Shown piece by piece: positions 36,211 through 46,254 of a stretch of DNA of 64,000 nucleotides. Numbering within the stretch: the first letter of the stretch is position 1; every line of letters starts with the position of its first letter. The notes under the pieces were generated by a model. That model saw only the letters and a list, made by a program, of their open reading frames with translations, was not told the DNA's origin and did not search any database. The stretch is from Aquiflexum balticum DSM 16537 (GTDB lineage Bacteria; Bacteroidota; Bacteroidia; Cytophagales; Cyclobacteriaceae), in assembly GCF_900176595.1 (NCBI RefSeq), contig NZ_LT838813.1:1488001-1552000 (forward strand), read 5' to 3'. The position numbers and the translations under genes are program-made.

Positions 36211-38894
36211 AAAAAGAAAATCAAATATTCAATCGCATCATGATCCAGTATACACGGTTTTGGCATATCCTGCCCATGATCCTTTTCGGGTGGACTTTGA
36301 GTCAGCCAGGCTTCTCTCAAAACTCAACCGTTCCACCTGATCAAATTGATAGTCTTAAAGTTTATGTAAGTCAGCTTTCGGAAAATGATCCGCAATATAC
36401 CAGACTAACATCCTTATATGCACAAATGTGTTTCGACAGCCTCCGGATAATTGATGGTATGGAAGCCACAAAAAGATTAAAAGAGATCGCTGAAGTATCA
36501 GGCAACGACCAAGACCTGGGTTATTTCCATGAGGCTTTGGGATTTCTTCACTCCTATTCACAACTGAAAGAAGCAAACCAGGTGAAAGCCGACTGGCTTT
36601 TAAAACAACATCATGAGTTTAGCCGATGGGGAAATATTGAGGGGGGTAAGGACATTAAGAGCGACACTGCCGGGGTAGCTATAGATGCTTATGAGCAGGC
36701 GTTGAAATATTATGAGGCGTTAAAAGATACCTTTTCTGTAAGGCATCTCCATGCAGAATTAGCCATGATGTACAGATGGTGGAAACTGCCAGGCAATACC
36801 TATAGAGAGACAGCAGAAATTCGCAAATACCAGATTCATCGGGACGAGGTGCTCAACCTTTATCCCGATAGCTATCGGGAAACATCGGAAGAAATCCTGC
36901 TCAATCTTGTGATGAAAATCCAGCAGCTTGCAGACTTGTGGTATCAACAAATCAACCAGACCTCTGAAATTGAATTGTCGCTTGCTAATCAGGTTTCAAA
37001 CATCAAAGATCCGTTTAACCGTGCCTGGGGATATCATATGCTCAGTCGAAATTACGGGGGCAATAACCGGTTCTTCTTAGGGCTGAGCTACAATTCAAAT
37101 TCCATTGAGTTATTGCAACAGCTTGGAGAAACAAACCTTCAATCATTTTGCTATTATCATGCCGCATCAATCTATCAACGGGCCTCTGTTCGGCAACCGG
37201 AGTTGCGAACTAAAGTTGTCGAGAATTGCGAAAAAGCTATACACTTTCACCAACAAATGAATTTTACCAAAGGAATAGAGAAGGTGTATTGGCTTTATGT
37301 TCAAACAAAGCACAGGTTAAATGAGGATGCTATGAATAATGAAGCTGGCCTTTCCGAAGCTTCAAGCATTCCTGACAGTATTAATGTAGCCATGGATCAC
37401 TACTTCAAATACCTCGGAAATAATCTTAACTCTGGATTGAATAAGCAACTTTTCGCCTTTTATTTTCAACAAAAGGCAACCATGCAAAACAAAACTGGCA
37501 ACGTAGAACAGGCTTTGGAGGATAATTTTCGTGCGCTGAACCTGCTGCTATCTATTGCAGATTTTCGAGGTGCTAGCTATTCTGCACTCGCAATCGCTAA
37601 GAATTTTAAGGAAAGGAAAAGCTATGAAAAAGCATTGCAGTATGCCCTTCAAGCATATCAATACGCAACCGAAACCACCTGGACTATCACCATGATCTCC
37701 GGGTCAGCATTGGTGGCGGAGCTCTATGAAGAAACCGGGCAGTTGGGCAAGGCTATCGAATATTTGAAAATTAACCAAGGACTGGTGACAGAAAACGAGC
37801 GGCTGAATAACCAAATTCAATTTACTGAGATGCAAGTGGCTGGAGCGATCAAAGAGAGTCAGCATGAAATTGACCGGTTGGATACTCAGCGTAAAATGGT
37901 GGAAAGTGAAAATGAAAATCAACGCATCATTCTTGTAATGGCAGGCATATTGTTGGTCTTCTTGCTGGTGTTTTCTGTTATAATCTATCGAAATAGTGTT
38001 TCCAGGAAGAAAACCAACCAGGAATTAAGTCAACAAAGAGATTCGTTGCAGAAAACACTTTTGCAGTTGCAATCCACCCAAGCCCAACTCATCCAATCCG
38101 AAAAGATGGCTTCTCTTGGAGAACTCACAGCCGGCATTGCCCATGAGATTCAGAATCCGTTGAATTTTGTAAATAATTTTTCGGAAGTGAGTGCGGAGCT
38201 TTTGGATGAAGTTAAAGAGACAAGAACCAAGAGCCAAGAAACAAGACCAAGGACAGAGGAAGACGAAATCGAGGACGAGATTCTGGAGGATATTAAGAAA
38301 AACTTGGAAAAGATCAATCATCATGGGAAGCGGGCAGATGCGATAGTGAAGGGGATGTTGGAGCATAGTAGGACCGGTTCGGGGGAGAAGGAATTGACCG
38401 ACATCAATAGTCTGGCAAGCGAGTATTTGAACCTGGCTTACCAATCCTTCAAATCCAAAAATGAAGGGGTCGATATAAAGCTTATCACAGAGCTTGATCC
38501 AACAATCCCCAAAATAGAATTGGTCCGACCCGATATCGGGAAAGTATTGTTGAATATTCTCAACAATGCATTCTACGCTTGTACTTTAACTTCGATCAGT
38601 ACTGACACTTCAAAATTCGATATTCCCTTAAATCATCCGACTGTTGGTATTACCACCAAAAGCCTTGGCGACTCAATCCTGATTTCCATTTCCGACAACG
38701 GCCCTGGCATCCCCGACTCCATCAAAGAAAAAATCTTCCAGCCTTTCTTTACTACCAAACCAACGGGTTCCGGAACTGGCTTGGGCTTGTCACTATCTTA
38801 TGATATAGTGAAGGCGCATGGAGGGGAGTTGAGGGTGGAAAGTGAAGAAAATGTATTTACTAAAATAATTATAAACCTGCCTATCCACATATAA
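36207..38894 (+). CDS. TPR-sensor membrane histidine kinase (kinase 3)
   Basis: 895 residues. The 4-bp overlap with kinase 2 supports the start; the signal peptide proper begins near Met12 ([18 protein letters not shown]) and cleaves after about GFSQ. A long helical TPR-like sensor follows (about 45-560), then a span (about 574-595), coiled coil, His646, N box, DNGPGIP and GTGLGLSLS. Its loop between N box and G1 is short and lacks clear palindromes, but the sensor has one (36863-36880). The first half of its kinase core is nearly identical to kinases 4-6 and the second half to kinases 2 and 6. Confidence 0.9.
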   Translation: MKKENQIFNRIMIQYTRFWHILPMILFGWTLSQPGFSQNSTVPPDQIDSLKVYVSQLSENDPQYTRLTSLYAQMCFDSLRIIDGMEATKRLKEIAEVSGNDQDLGYFHEALGFLHSYSQLKEANQVKADWLLKQHHEFSRWGNIEGGKDIKSDTAGVAIDAYEQALKYYEALKDTFSVRHLHAELAMMYRWWKLPGNTYRETAEIRKYQIHRDEVLNLYPDSYRETSEEILLNLVMKIQQLADLWYQQINQTSEIELSLANQVSNIKDPFNRAWGYHMLSRNYGGNNRFFLGLSYNSNSIELLQQLGETNLQSFCYYHAASIYQRASVRQPELRTKVVENCEKAIHFHQQMNFTKGIEKVYWLYVQTKHRLNEDAMNNEAGLSEASSIPDSINVAMDHYFKYLGNNLNSGLNKQLFAFYFQQKATMQNKTGNVEQALEDNFRALNLLLSIADFRGASYSALAIAKNFKERKSYEKALQYALQAYQYATETTWTITMISGSALVAELYEETGQLGKAIEYLKINQGLVTENERLNNQIQFTEMQVAGAIKESQHEIDRLDTQRKMVESENENQRIILVMAGILLVFLLVFSVIIYRNSVSRKKTNQELSQQRDSLQKTLLQLQSTQAQLIQSEKMASLGELTAGIAHEIQNPLNFVNNFSEVSAELLDEVKETRTKSQETRPRTEEDEIEDEILEDIKKNLEKINHHGKRADAIVKGMLEHSRTGSGEKELTDINSLASEYLNLAYQSFKSKNEGVDIKLITELDPTIPKIELVRPDIGKVLLNILNNAFYACTLTSISTDTSKFDIPLNHPTVGITTKSLGDSILISISDNGPGIPDSIKEKIFQPFFTTKPTGSGTGLGLSLSYDIVKAHGGELRVESEENVFTKIIINLPIHI
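36863..36880. repeat. Perfect 18-bp palindrome inside the kinase 3 sensor
   Basis: TCCCGATAGCTATCGGGA lies in frame and codes for part of YPDSYRE in the TPR-like region. The same TCCCGAT...ATCGGGA type occurs in the kinase 5 loop at 44118-44136. Confidence 0.75.
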
Positions 38895-38905
38895 ATACTA
38901 ATCAT

Positions 38906-40891
38906 ATGATGTCTCAACTTTTCGATAGTGATTTATATAGGCTTCATCCCTCTTTTATAGCGGCTTTTGCTGAATTTATACTTTCCCTCTTTATTTTTTC
39001 TTATTTCTTAAGTCTTAAAGGAAAAACGAAAGACACCTGGATGATGGTAGGCTTTATTGGAATATTGATGTCAACTTATTTTGTTGATTTGGCTGTAACG
39101 TCAAGTTCACCTCCAATTTATAGCATTTTTAGAGTGATCCATCTGTCTTTATTTTCTATTTGGATGCTTTATTGGATATGGGTAGCATATAATTATAGAG
39201 GCAAGCCCTGGCCAAGAGAAGGCGTTTTTGCGATTATTATTGCTGGAGTTTTAGTTGTTGCTATCTTAATTGACGATATCATTTATCAGTTACCTAAAAT
39301 TGGCGCTAACTTTTTTTTCAAAACTATTTCTTTCCACACTGTAGTAATATTTTGGGTTTTTGTTGTTTTGTTAAGAAGATTTTATTTCCTGAAAAAAGCA
39401 CTAGTTAGAGCTAATGAAAAAGATGGAGATAATTCCTCAAATTATATAGATCATAAAGTAACTGCAATAAGAGCTTTTGCTGTATTAAGTATTTGCTGGT
39501 TTTTTTTATTATTAATTACCAAATCCCCGATCACTTATCATTCAGGACAAATGATTTTGTTATTGGGAATAATGATGATTCATATAAGTTTTACCCAAGA
39601 GATTACTTCCATCCAAGTAAAACTAGTTATACTTCCATTATCAGCAATTCTTGTTATACTTGGTATTATGCCATTTATTCTTTTTGGGACTTCGAGTCCT
39701 GAAAGTACTTGGGGTGAATCAAATTTAGAGTTACAGCAAAAGTTGAGTCTCTTTGTTTGGATAATCCCAAGTTCTGCCATTTTTATTTTAGTCGCCTTTT
39801 TTCTTTTTTATCGAATTGGAATATTAAAGCCTTTATCACTTTTGATGAATGGAGTCCAGCACATAGAAAAAGGAGACCTTAATGTCAAAGTTCCTATTTT
39901 TAATAGAGATGAAATCGGTTCATTAGCTAAAAATGTTAATGAAATGGCTTTTTCACTAAAGTTGTCTAAGGAGGAATTGGAAAATAAAGTTTTGGAAAGG
40001 ACATTCCAACTACAAGAATCAATTAATCAGCTCAAATCCACCCAAGCCCAACTCATCCAATCCGAAAAGATGGCATCGCTTGGGGAGCTGACTGCAGGCA
40101 TTGCGCATGAGATCCAAAACCCGCTGAATTTTGTGAATAATTTTTCGGAAGTGAGTGCGGAGCTTTTGGATGAAGTTAAAGAGACAAGAACCAAGAGTCA
40201 AGAAACAAGACCAAGGACAGAGGAAGACGAAATCGAGGACGAGATTCTGGAGGACATAAAGAAAAACTTAGAAAAGATCAATCATCACGGCAAGCGTGCA
40301 GATGCCATTGTCAAAGGAATGCTGGAACACAGCAGGACGAGTACTGGTGAAAAAGCTCCAACCGACTTGAACGCCTTGGCTGAAGAGTACGTCCGACTTT
40401 CCTATCATGGATTCAGAGCCAAAGACAAATCCTTCAATGCAGACTATAAACTAGACCTCGACCCTAATCTACCAAAGGTAAATGTGGTGGCCTCAGATAT
40501 CGGACGGGTGATTTTGAACTTGGTAAACAATGCATTCTACGCGGTTCATGAAAAATCGAAATCTACCCCCCAACCCTCCCGAAACATCGGGACAGGCTCT
40601 CAAGGGGGTGCTGTCCTAGCTCCAACTGTAATTCTCAAAACGACTACGGTCAAGTCCCCTTCAGGGGATTTAGGGGTAGAGATTTCTGTAAAAGACAATG
40701 GAAATGGAATTCCGGATTCGATTAAAGAAAAGATCTTTCAACCTTTTTTCACTACCAAACCGACAGGGTCTGGGACAGGATTGGGATTATCCTTATCTTA
40801 TGATATTGTAAAGGCGCATGGGGGGGAGTTGAGGGTTGAGAGTTCCGAAGGAGAATACACCACCATAACCATAATACTTCCAGCCAAATGA
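38906..40891 (+). CDS. Seven-span HAMP histidine kinase (kinase 4)
   Basis: 661 residues. There is no cleaved signal; about seven hydrophobic spans lie between residues 16 and 235, then one more at about 285-307 leading into a HAMP domain (about 310-355, MNGVQHIEKGDLNVKV and RDEIGSLAKNVNEM), coiled coil, His401 in the H box, N box, DNGNGIP, F box and G2. It differs from its neighbours in having an integral-membrane rather than periplasmic sensor, so the ligand may be a lipid-soluble or membrane signal (inference). Loop inserts lie before G1. It overlaps the next gene by 4 bp. Confidence 0.9.
   Translation: MMSQLFDSDLYRLHPSFIAAFAEFILSLFIFSYFLSLKGKTKDTWMMVGFIGILMSTYFVDLAVTSSSPPIYSIFRVIHLSLFSIWMLYWIWVAYNYRGKPWPREGVFAIIIAGVLVVAILIDDIIYQLPKIGANFFFKTISFHTVVIFWVFVVLLRRFYFLKKALVRANEKDGDNSSNYIDHKVTAIRAFAVLSICWFFLLLITKSPITYHSGQMILLLGIMMIHISFTQEITSIQVKLVILPLSAILVILGIMPFILFGTSSPESTWGESNLELQQKLSLFVWIIPSSAIFILVAFFLFYRIGILKPLSLLMNGVQHIEKGDLNVKVPIFNRDEIGSLAKNVNEMAFSLKLSKEELENKVLERTFQLQESINQLKSTQAQLIQSEKMASLGELTAGIAHEIQNPLNFVNNFSEVSAELLDEVKETRTKSQETRPRTEEDEIEDEILEDIKKNLEKINHHGKRADAIVKGMLEHSRTSTGEKAPTDLNALAEEYVRLSYHGFRAKDKSFNADYKLDLDPNLPKVNVVASDIGRVILNLVNNAFYAVHEKSKSTPQPSRNIGTGSQGGAVLAPTVILKTTTVKSPSGDLGVEISVKDNGNGIPDSIKEKIFQPFFTTKPTGSGTGLGLSLSYDIVKAHGGELRVESSEGEYTTITIILPAK
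40577..40668. repeat. In-frame palindromic elements in kinase 4 (N box to G1 loop)
   Basis: TCCCGA-AACA-TCGGGA (40577-40592) within the same CCCCCCAACCCTC-flanked segment as in kinase 1, then TCCCCTTCAGGGGA (40655-40668) coding SPSGD. The first kinase 1 element (AERSRS) is missing here, so elements come and go independently. Confidence 0.72.
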
Positions 40892-43800
40892 TAAAAAACA
40901 CACTTTTTATAGCGCTAATTGCCTCAGCCTTAAGTTGCACAAAAGCACCCGAAACTGAAAATGAGCCCATTTCAGAAAAGCAATTAGGCATAACCTTTAA
41001 AGATTCTTTTCCGGAGCCGGAAATAGTTCAATTCAAGCTCGGACCCAAAATCCCAAAAGAAGCTTATATCGCGAGTCAAAGGAAGTTTTCGCTTGAAGCG
41101 GAGTATGGAAAGGAGGCAGTTTCTTCAATCACTCCGAAAGACGGTTTACCTCCTGAGGGTTACCCACAATTAGGGTTTGACAAAAAAGGAAATGTTTGGA
41201 TAAATACCTCAACCTCGCTGCAATACGATGGAAGCCGTTTTAAGGAGTTTGATGTGATTGGTACAGACCTTACAACAAGGAGCATACTTATTGATAAAAA
41301 TGATCACCTCTGGATTCATGGATTTAAAACAGCCAATGACAGCATAGAAGACAGAATAATGATTTTTGATGGTATTCGATGTAAAGATGTCGCGGGGCTA
41401 AAGGTTAAAACTAAAGTCTCCAAAACTTCACTTGGCTTAGGCATGTTTGCAGGAGCAGACAAATCAATTTGGGTGATAAATTCTTTGGAGCGAAAAATCA
41501 TGAAATATGTGGGAGAAGAGGTCGTGGAGTCCTTTGAATATGGTGATTTATCCATAAATGATGAGGCTTCACTTCAGGATCTCGGCGACGAAGGTCTATT
41601 TATTTTTGATTATTATAATGCAATCCTAACACGCATTAAGGCTGGGTATTTTGAAACTACAGAGCTCAAAACTATTCTGCCGGAGACTAGAATACTTGCG
41701 ATAAATGTTACCGACTCCAACACCTTCTACGCCAGTACAACGTCAGGCACCTATAGAATTGATAATAAAAAAGCAACATCACTTAATAAGGATAGTAGGG
41801 GGCTGTTTATCGATAAAAATAATTTTGTCTGGAACATCACTGATAAAGGTATAAAAAAGAGCAAGGGTACCCTTACGCTGGAATTTGAAAACTCTTCTTT
41901 GTTCAATAATTCAATAGGGCTTACGCTCAAGAGCGATAACAATGATCATACCTGGATCGCGGTTAAAAGTTTAATTGGGAGGTTTGATGAGACGATCAAA
42001 ACCTATAACAACCTATTCGATGGCGGGGATAACACATCACGAATCATAAATCTGTATCAGGCAAGAAATAGTGATATATATCTGGGCACCTTAACTAAGG
42101 GGTTAATCCATTTTGATGGAACTACGATTACCCAATACGACTTTCTCAAAAAGCAGACGAAGGATAGCCGTGAAAACCGTATACTTTCAATTGCAGAAGA
42201 TCCAGAAGGTAATATTTGGTTTACACAGTTTGGCGGGAGGCTGACAAAATTCGACGCTGAGTTTTTCCAATCCTATGATCTGGATGCATTTTTATCTAAA
42301 ATATATCACGTTGATTCGGCAGGGACGTTTTGGTTAGATATCTGGGATCAGGATTTTAAAAAGGGAGGTCTCTATAAATTCGACGGCAAAGATTTCTTAA
42401 AAGTAACAACTCCATCAAAGATTGGTTTAAGGGCTACATCTGTATGTACAGATACCTCTGGCGCCGCCTGGATTGGTACTGGAGAGGCACTTTGGAAATT
42501 CGATAAAGGAATATTTACAAAATACACCACTCAGGACGGCCTGCCAAACGATTTCATCAATACTGTTCAGTCAGATGCCAAAGGAAACATTTGGATCGGA
42601 ACAGATAACGGGTTAAGTATTTTTGATGGTAAGAAATTCAGAAATTATGGCAGACCTGAAGGCATAGTAGAAAAAATTATTGGAAGCATTATACCAGATT
42701 CGACTAACAATAAATTCTGGATAAAAGGCCAGTTTTCGGACTATCTTATAGCCGCTAGCTACAACGACCAAACCAAAGAACTCCAGGTAGAAACCTTTTC
42801 TGCTAACCAAGGTTTCCCTATTCCTTCCTATAATGCTTTTTTGGTAGATCAACAAGGGTTGATATGGATGTCCACAAATAGCGGTGATCTTGCAAGATTT
42901 GATTACCAAACCCTCAAGAAAAACAGTAACCCATTCCCAATCCACTTGAATACCATACTTGTCAATGGCGAATCCTTGGTTTGGTCCGAGCTAAATGAAA
43001 ATTACTCAGAGGATAGTCTGATCTCAAAGACAGAAATGATTTCCCGGTTCGGAAAAGAGAAATCAACAGAGGAAATTGAGGCATTAAAAGAAACCTTTTC
43101 TTCCATAAGCTATGACAGTTTAATCCCTTTCGATTTTATACCGATAGGCCTGGAACTTCCTTTTTCAGCTAATTCATTAAGTTTTGAGTTTACAGCTATT
43201 GACCCTTTCTTCTCCAAAAGCACCCTATATCAGTATTACCTGGATGGTTTTGACAAAGCCTGGAGTCCTTTGAGCAAAAACAATACCGCCAATTTTGGCA
43301 ACCTGATGGAGGGCAGTTATACCTTTCAGTTAAAGGCCCTGAACCCTTATGGCATCTGGAGTGAAATGAGCTATTCTTTCCGGGTGCTGCCTCCCTGGTA
43401 CCGCACCTGGTGGGCGTATTTGTTGTATGCTTTCTTATTTTTTGGGGCCATTACAGGCTTTATCCGCTGGCGAACCAATAAGCTGAAAACCGAGAAGGCA
43501 TTGCTGGAACAGGAAGTTTCACATCGAACTTCCGAACTGAAAGAATCCCTCGAACACCTCAAATCCACCCAGGCCCAACTCATCCAATCTGAAAAGATGG
43601 CCTCACTCGGAGAGCTGACTGCAGGCATTGCGCATGAGATCCAAAACCCGCTGAATTTTGTGAATAATTTTTCGGAAGTGAGTGCGGAGCTTTTGGATGA
43701 AGTTAAAGAGACAAGAACCAAGAGCCAAGAAACAAGACCAAGGACAGAGGAAGACGAAATCGAGGACGAGATTCTGGAGGACATAAAGAAAAACTTAGAA

Positions 43801-44412
43801 AAGATCAATCATCACGGCAAGCGTGCAGATGCCATTGTCAAAGGAATGCTGGAACACAGCAGGACGAGTACTGGTGAAAAAGCCCCGACCGACTTGAATG
43901 CCCTGGCGGATGAGTACGTCCGACTTTCCTATCATGGATTCAGAGCCAAAGACAAATCCTTCAATACAGACTATAAACTAGACCTCGACCCTAATCTACC
44001 AAAGGTAAATGTGGTGGCCTCGGATATCGGCAGGGTAATTCTGAACTTGGTAAACAATGCTTTTTACGCCTGTGCTGAGCGAGGTCGAAGTACAGTCAAT
44101 GAAAAATCCAAGTCAGGTCCCGATAGTCATCGGGGAGAAGGCTATAAACCGGAGGTGATTGTCAGTTCAAGCAAGACTGAAAATGGAATTGAGATTTCTG
44201 TAAAAGACAATGGAAATGGAATTCCGGATTCGATCAAAGAAAAGATCTTTCAACCTTTTTTCACTACCAAACCAACAGGGTCTGGGACGGGATTGGGACT
44301 TTCTCTTTCTTACGACATTATCAAAGCGCATGGAGGAGAGTTGAGAGTCGTTAGCGAAGAAGGAAAAGGCACGGAAATGAAAATTATACTCCTAATCATA
44401 AAAGATTCATGA
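40888..44412 (+). CDS. Regulator-propeller/Y_Y_Y membrane histidine kinase (kinase 5)
   Basis: 1174 residues. The N-terminus (MIKNTLFIALIASALSC) ends in a Cys that could be a lipidation site, though the -3 position is atypical. Two beta-propellers follow (about 60-690), with blades such as GNIWIGTDNGLSIFDG; a Y_Y_Y domain (about 750-835); a span (about 842-862); coiled coil; His916; N box; DNGNGIP; G2. It is a hybrid-less relative of the polysaccharide-sensing HTCS kinases, without the receiver and AraC parts, so output must be in trans. Its start overlaps kinase 4 and its stop overlaps the first channel gene, both by 4 bp. Confidence 0.92.
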   Translation: MIKNTLFIALIASALSCTKAPETENEPISEKQLGITFKDSFPEPEIVQFKLGPKIPKEAYIASQRKFSLEAEYGKEAVSSITPKDGLPPEGYPQLGFDKKGNVWINTSTSLQYDGSRFKEFDVIGTDLTTRSILIDKNDHLWIHGFKTANDSIEDRIMIFDGIRCKDVAGLKVKTKVSKTSLGLGMFAGADKSIWVINSLERKIMKYVGEEVVESFEYGDLSINDEASLQDLGDEGLFIFDYYNAILTRIKAGYFETTELKTILPETRILAINVTDSNTFYASTTSGTYRIDNKKATSLNKDSRGLFIDKNNFVWNITDKGIKKSKGTLTLEFENSSLFNNSIGLTLKSDNNDHTWIAVKSLIGRFDETIKTYNNLFDGGDNTSRIINLYQARNSDIYLGTLTKGLIHFDGTTITQYDFLKKQTKDSRENRILSIAEDPEGNIWFTQFGGRLTKFDAEFFQSYDLDAFLSKIYHVDSAGTFWLDIWDQDFKKGGLYKFDGKDFLKVTTPSKIGLRATSVCTDTSGAAWIGTGEALWKFDKGIFTKYTTQDGLPNDFINTVQSDAKGNIWIGTDNGLSIFDGKKFRNYGRPEGIVEKIIGSIIPDSTNNKFWIKGQFSDYLIAASYNDQTKELQVETFSANQGFPIPSYNAFLVDQQGLIWMSTNSGDLARFDYQTLKKNSNPFPIHLNTILVNGESLVWSELNENYSEDSLISKTEMISRFGKEKSTEEIEALKETFSSISYDSLIPFDFIPIGLELPFSANSLSFEFTAIDPFFSKSTLYQYYLDGFDKAWSPLSKNNTANFGNLMEGSYTFQLKALNPYGIWSEMSYSFRVLPPWYRTWWAYLLYAFLFFGAITGFIRWRTNKLKTEKALLEQEVSHRTSELKESLEHLKSTQAQLIQSEKMASLGELTAGIAHEIQNPLNFVNNFSEVSAELLDEVKETRTKSQETRPRTEEDEIEDEILEDIKKNLEKINHHGKRADAIVKGMLEHSRTSTGEKAPTDLNALADEYVRLSYHGFRAKDKSFNTDYKLDLDPNLPKVNVVASDIGRVILNLVNNAFYACAERGRSTVNEKSKSGPDSHRGEGYKPEVIVSSSKTENGIEISVKDNGNGIPDSIKEKIFQPFFTTKPTGSGTGLGLSLSYDIIKAHGGELRVVSEEGKGTEMKIILLIIKDS
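44073..44136. repeat. In-frame elements in kinase 5 (N box to G1 loop)
   Basis: TGCTGAGCGAGGTCGAAGTA (44073-44092, coding AERGRS) is followed by TCCCGAT...ATCGGGGA (44118-44136, coding PDSHRG). The first matches the first element of kinase 1, the second the palindrome in the kinase 3 sensor. Confidence 0.72.
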
Positions 44413-46253
44413 TCTCCTTTTTACGCAAAATACTACTTTGTTTTTTACTGATCTTAAGCTTAGCTACTGGCTCTGCCTTCGCTCAGGATATCGAATATAA
44501 AGAGTTCTCTTACTCTGAATTCTTTCAAATGATGGAAGCCTCAAAGGATTCCATTTTTACCTATGAGAATGCGGTCATCACCTTTAATCCAGAAACAGAT
44601 TCTGCGTTTATCAACGATTTGAACGACGGATTGGGTACCTATTCTATTCAAAAAAATGCTCCACAAAGGACGATAAAGGCTGAAATCCGATTGACTAACG
44701 TCCATTTTTTAAGTCAATTTGAAGGACAAAGTAACCTTATCTCAAATGGAGTAATACAACACATTGTTTTCGAAAAAAAAGTGAGGCTTAGGCATTGTGG
44801 TGAAATTACCTTTAACCAATGCACATTTAAAACAGGGATTGATGCAGTAGCAAATGGACCTGGACTCCAACATGCTTATAAGTCCTTTCCTGATATGGAT
44901 GGGATCCAAATTTTCAATTCTACTTTTTATGATCAATCGCGATTCTTTCCGAGCTTTCTCCCAGGAGATAATATTACTACTTTAATTATTGGTCTTAGAA
45001 ACAACATCTTTTACCTCAACGATAAGGAGAATGAAAGATATGGACGAAATATATTTATCTATGGGCGGGGCTCCTTCAATACCGTATTTGAGGGCAATCA
45101 ACTCTACGGGAAGGGGAGAATATTTTTTACAACTCAAAATAACCAAGTGACCAGTTTTAGCAACAATCAACTGGACAGCGCGATTGCCGAGATACAAATT
45201 ACAGATTTAATTGGTATCAATGAATTGGATATAACCAACAATGCATTTGGCCCCTATGTACAACTTTCTATCCAGGAGCTCAGCGCCAAATATAGAATAG
45301 GTTGGGACCAATTCGATGGCAAACTTATCAGCAATCGAGATTTTGTGGAGTATGGTAGTAGGTTTGAAAACATCACTTTTAACGATGAAAAACTGCTGGC
45401 ACCTTATTACGATTCTATTCGAGTGGTAGACCAAGAGGTCTATCGAGGGGAAAATGCGATTAGAGGGATTCTCTATAATCACTACAGTGCCACGTTCGAT
45501 CATGAAAACAAGAATGCGGTTTATATCGAAATCAAAAACCTGGAAACAGAAAGACTCAAATACCTTTACAATACAAATCCCACCTTCGATAACTTCTTTA
45601 CTTTACAGATCAACCGCTTCTTAAAGGTCTTTTCCCTTTACGGAACGCGTCCTGCAAGAGCCATTATTTTTTCTGTTTATGTCATCCTGGCTTTTGCCTT
45701 GATCTACCTGTTTTTTCCAAACTCATGGGATAAATATGGCAAAAATCGGATTATGAATCGGTATAGATTTTTTACCAAGTATATGAATCAAGATGCCGGA
45801 ATTCATGATGTGTATCTGGAAGAGCAACAGAAGGAAATGTTGGAAGCTGAAGATTTTAAAGCCTATATGCTCCAAGCAGAAAAATACATTCCCGGATTTT
45901 TCATAGCCACCGCAATGCCCCTTTATAAATGGGCCGTTTCAGGTACTCGACTTTCAGCTTTTTTGCTTAAACGCGTGGATATCATGAGAGGCACCTGGCA
46001 AGATCTTCCAACTCATAAACGCTTTTGGAAATCGGTTCTATTAATCGGGGCTTTTATCATTTCGGTGCTTTATGATTTGCTTATCAAAATCCTAAACGCC
46101 ATCATGCTTTCCATTAATACCTTCACTACGCTAGGTTTTGGAGAGATTCCCATCAAGGGATTACCGCGATACCTGGCGATTATCCAGGGATTTATCGGCT
46201 GGTTTATGTTGACGATTTTCTCTGTTTCATTGATCTCTCAATTATTGAACTGA
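44409..46253 (+). CDS. Putative pore-loop ion channel with large periplasmic domain (channel 1)
   Basis: 614 residues. Signal peptide (about 1-25), a periplasmic region (about 26-400) of short Asn- and Phe-rich strands that looks like a parallel beta-helix, then a conserved DLETERL-type helix, a span (about 417-437, IIFSVYVILAFALIYLFF), a cytoplasmic segment of about 110 residues, a second span, and TTLGFGE (573-579) followed by a third span to the C-terminus. TTLGFGE before a final helix is the layout of the Ion_trans_2 potassium-channel pore (TVGYGD in classic channels). Topology agrees: periplasmic N-domain, pore loop facing the periplasm. The ion is inferred, not shown. Two paralogs follow, each after one base. 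Confidence 0.75.
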   Translation: MISFLRKILLCFLLILSLATGSAFAQDIEYKEFSYSEFFQMMEASKDSIFTYENAVITFNPETDSAFINDLNDGLGTYSIQKNAPQRTIKAEIRLTNVHFLSQFEGQSNLISNGVIQHIVFEKKVRLRHCGEITFNQCTFKTGIDAVANGPGLQHAYKSFPDMDGIQIFNSTFYDQSRFFPSFLPGDNITTLIIGLRNNIFYLNDKENERYGRNIFIYGRGSFNTVFEGNQLYGKGRIFFTTQNNQVTSFSNNQLDSAIAEIQITDLIGINELDITNNAFGPYVQLSIQELSAKYRIGWDQFDGKLISNRDFVEYGSRFENITFNDEKLLAPYYDSIRVVDQEVYRGENAIRGILYNHYSATFDHENKNAVYIEIKNLETERLKYLYNTNPTFDNFFTLQINRFLKVFSLYGTRPARAIIFSVYVILAFALIYLFFPNSWDKYGKNRIMNRYRFFTKYMNQDAGIHDVYLEEQQKEMLEAEDFKAYMLQAEKYIPGFFIATAMPLYKWAVSGTRLSAFLLKRVDIMRGTWQDLPTHKRFWKSVLLIGAFIISVLYDLLIKILNAIMLSINTFTTLGFGEIPIKGLPRYLAIIQGFIGWFMLTIFSVSLISQLLN

Positions 46254-46254
46254 T

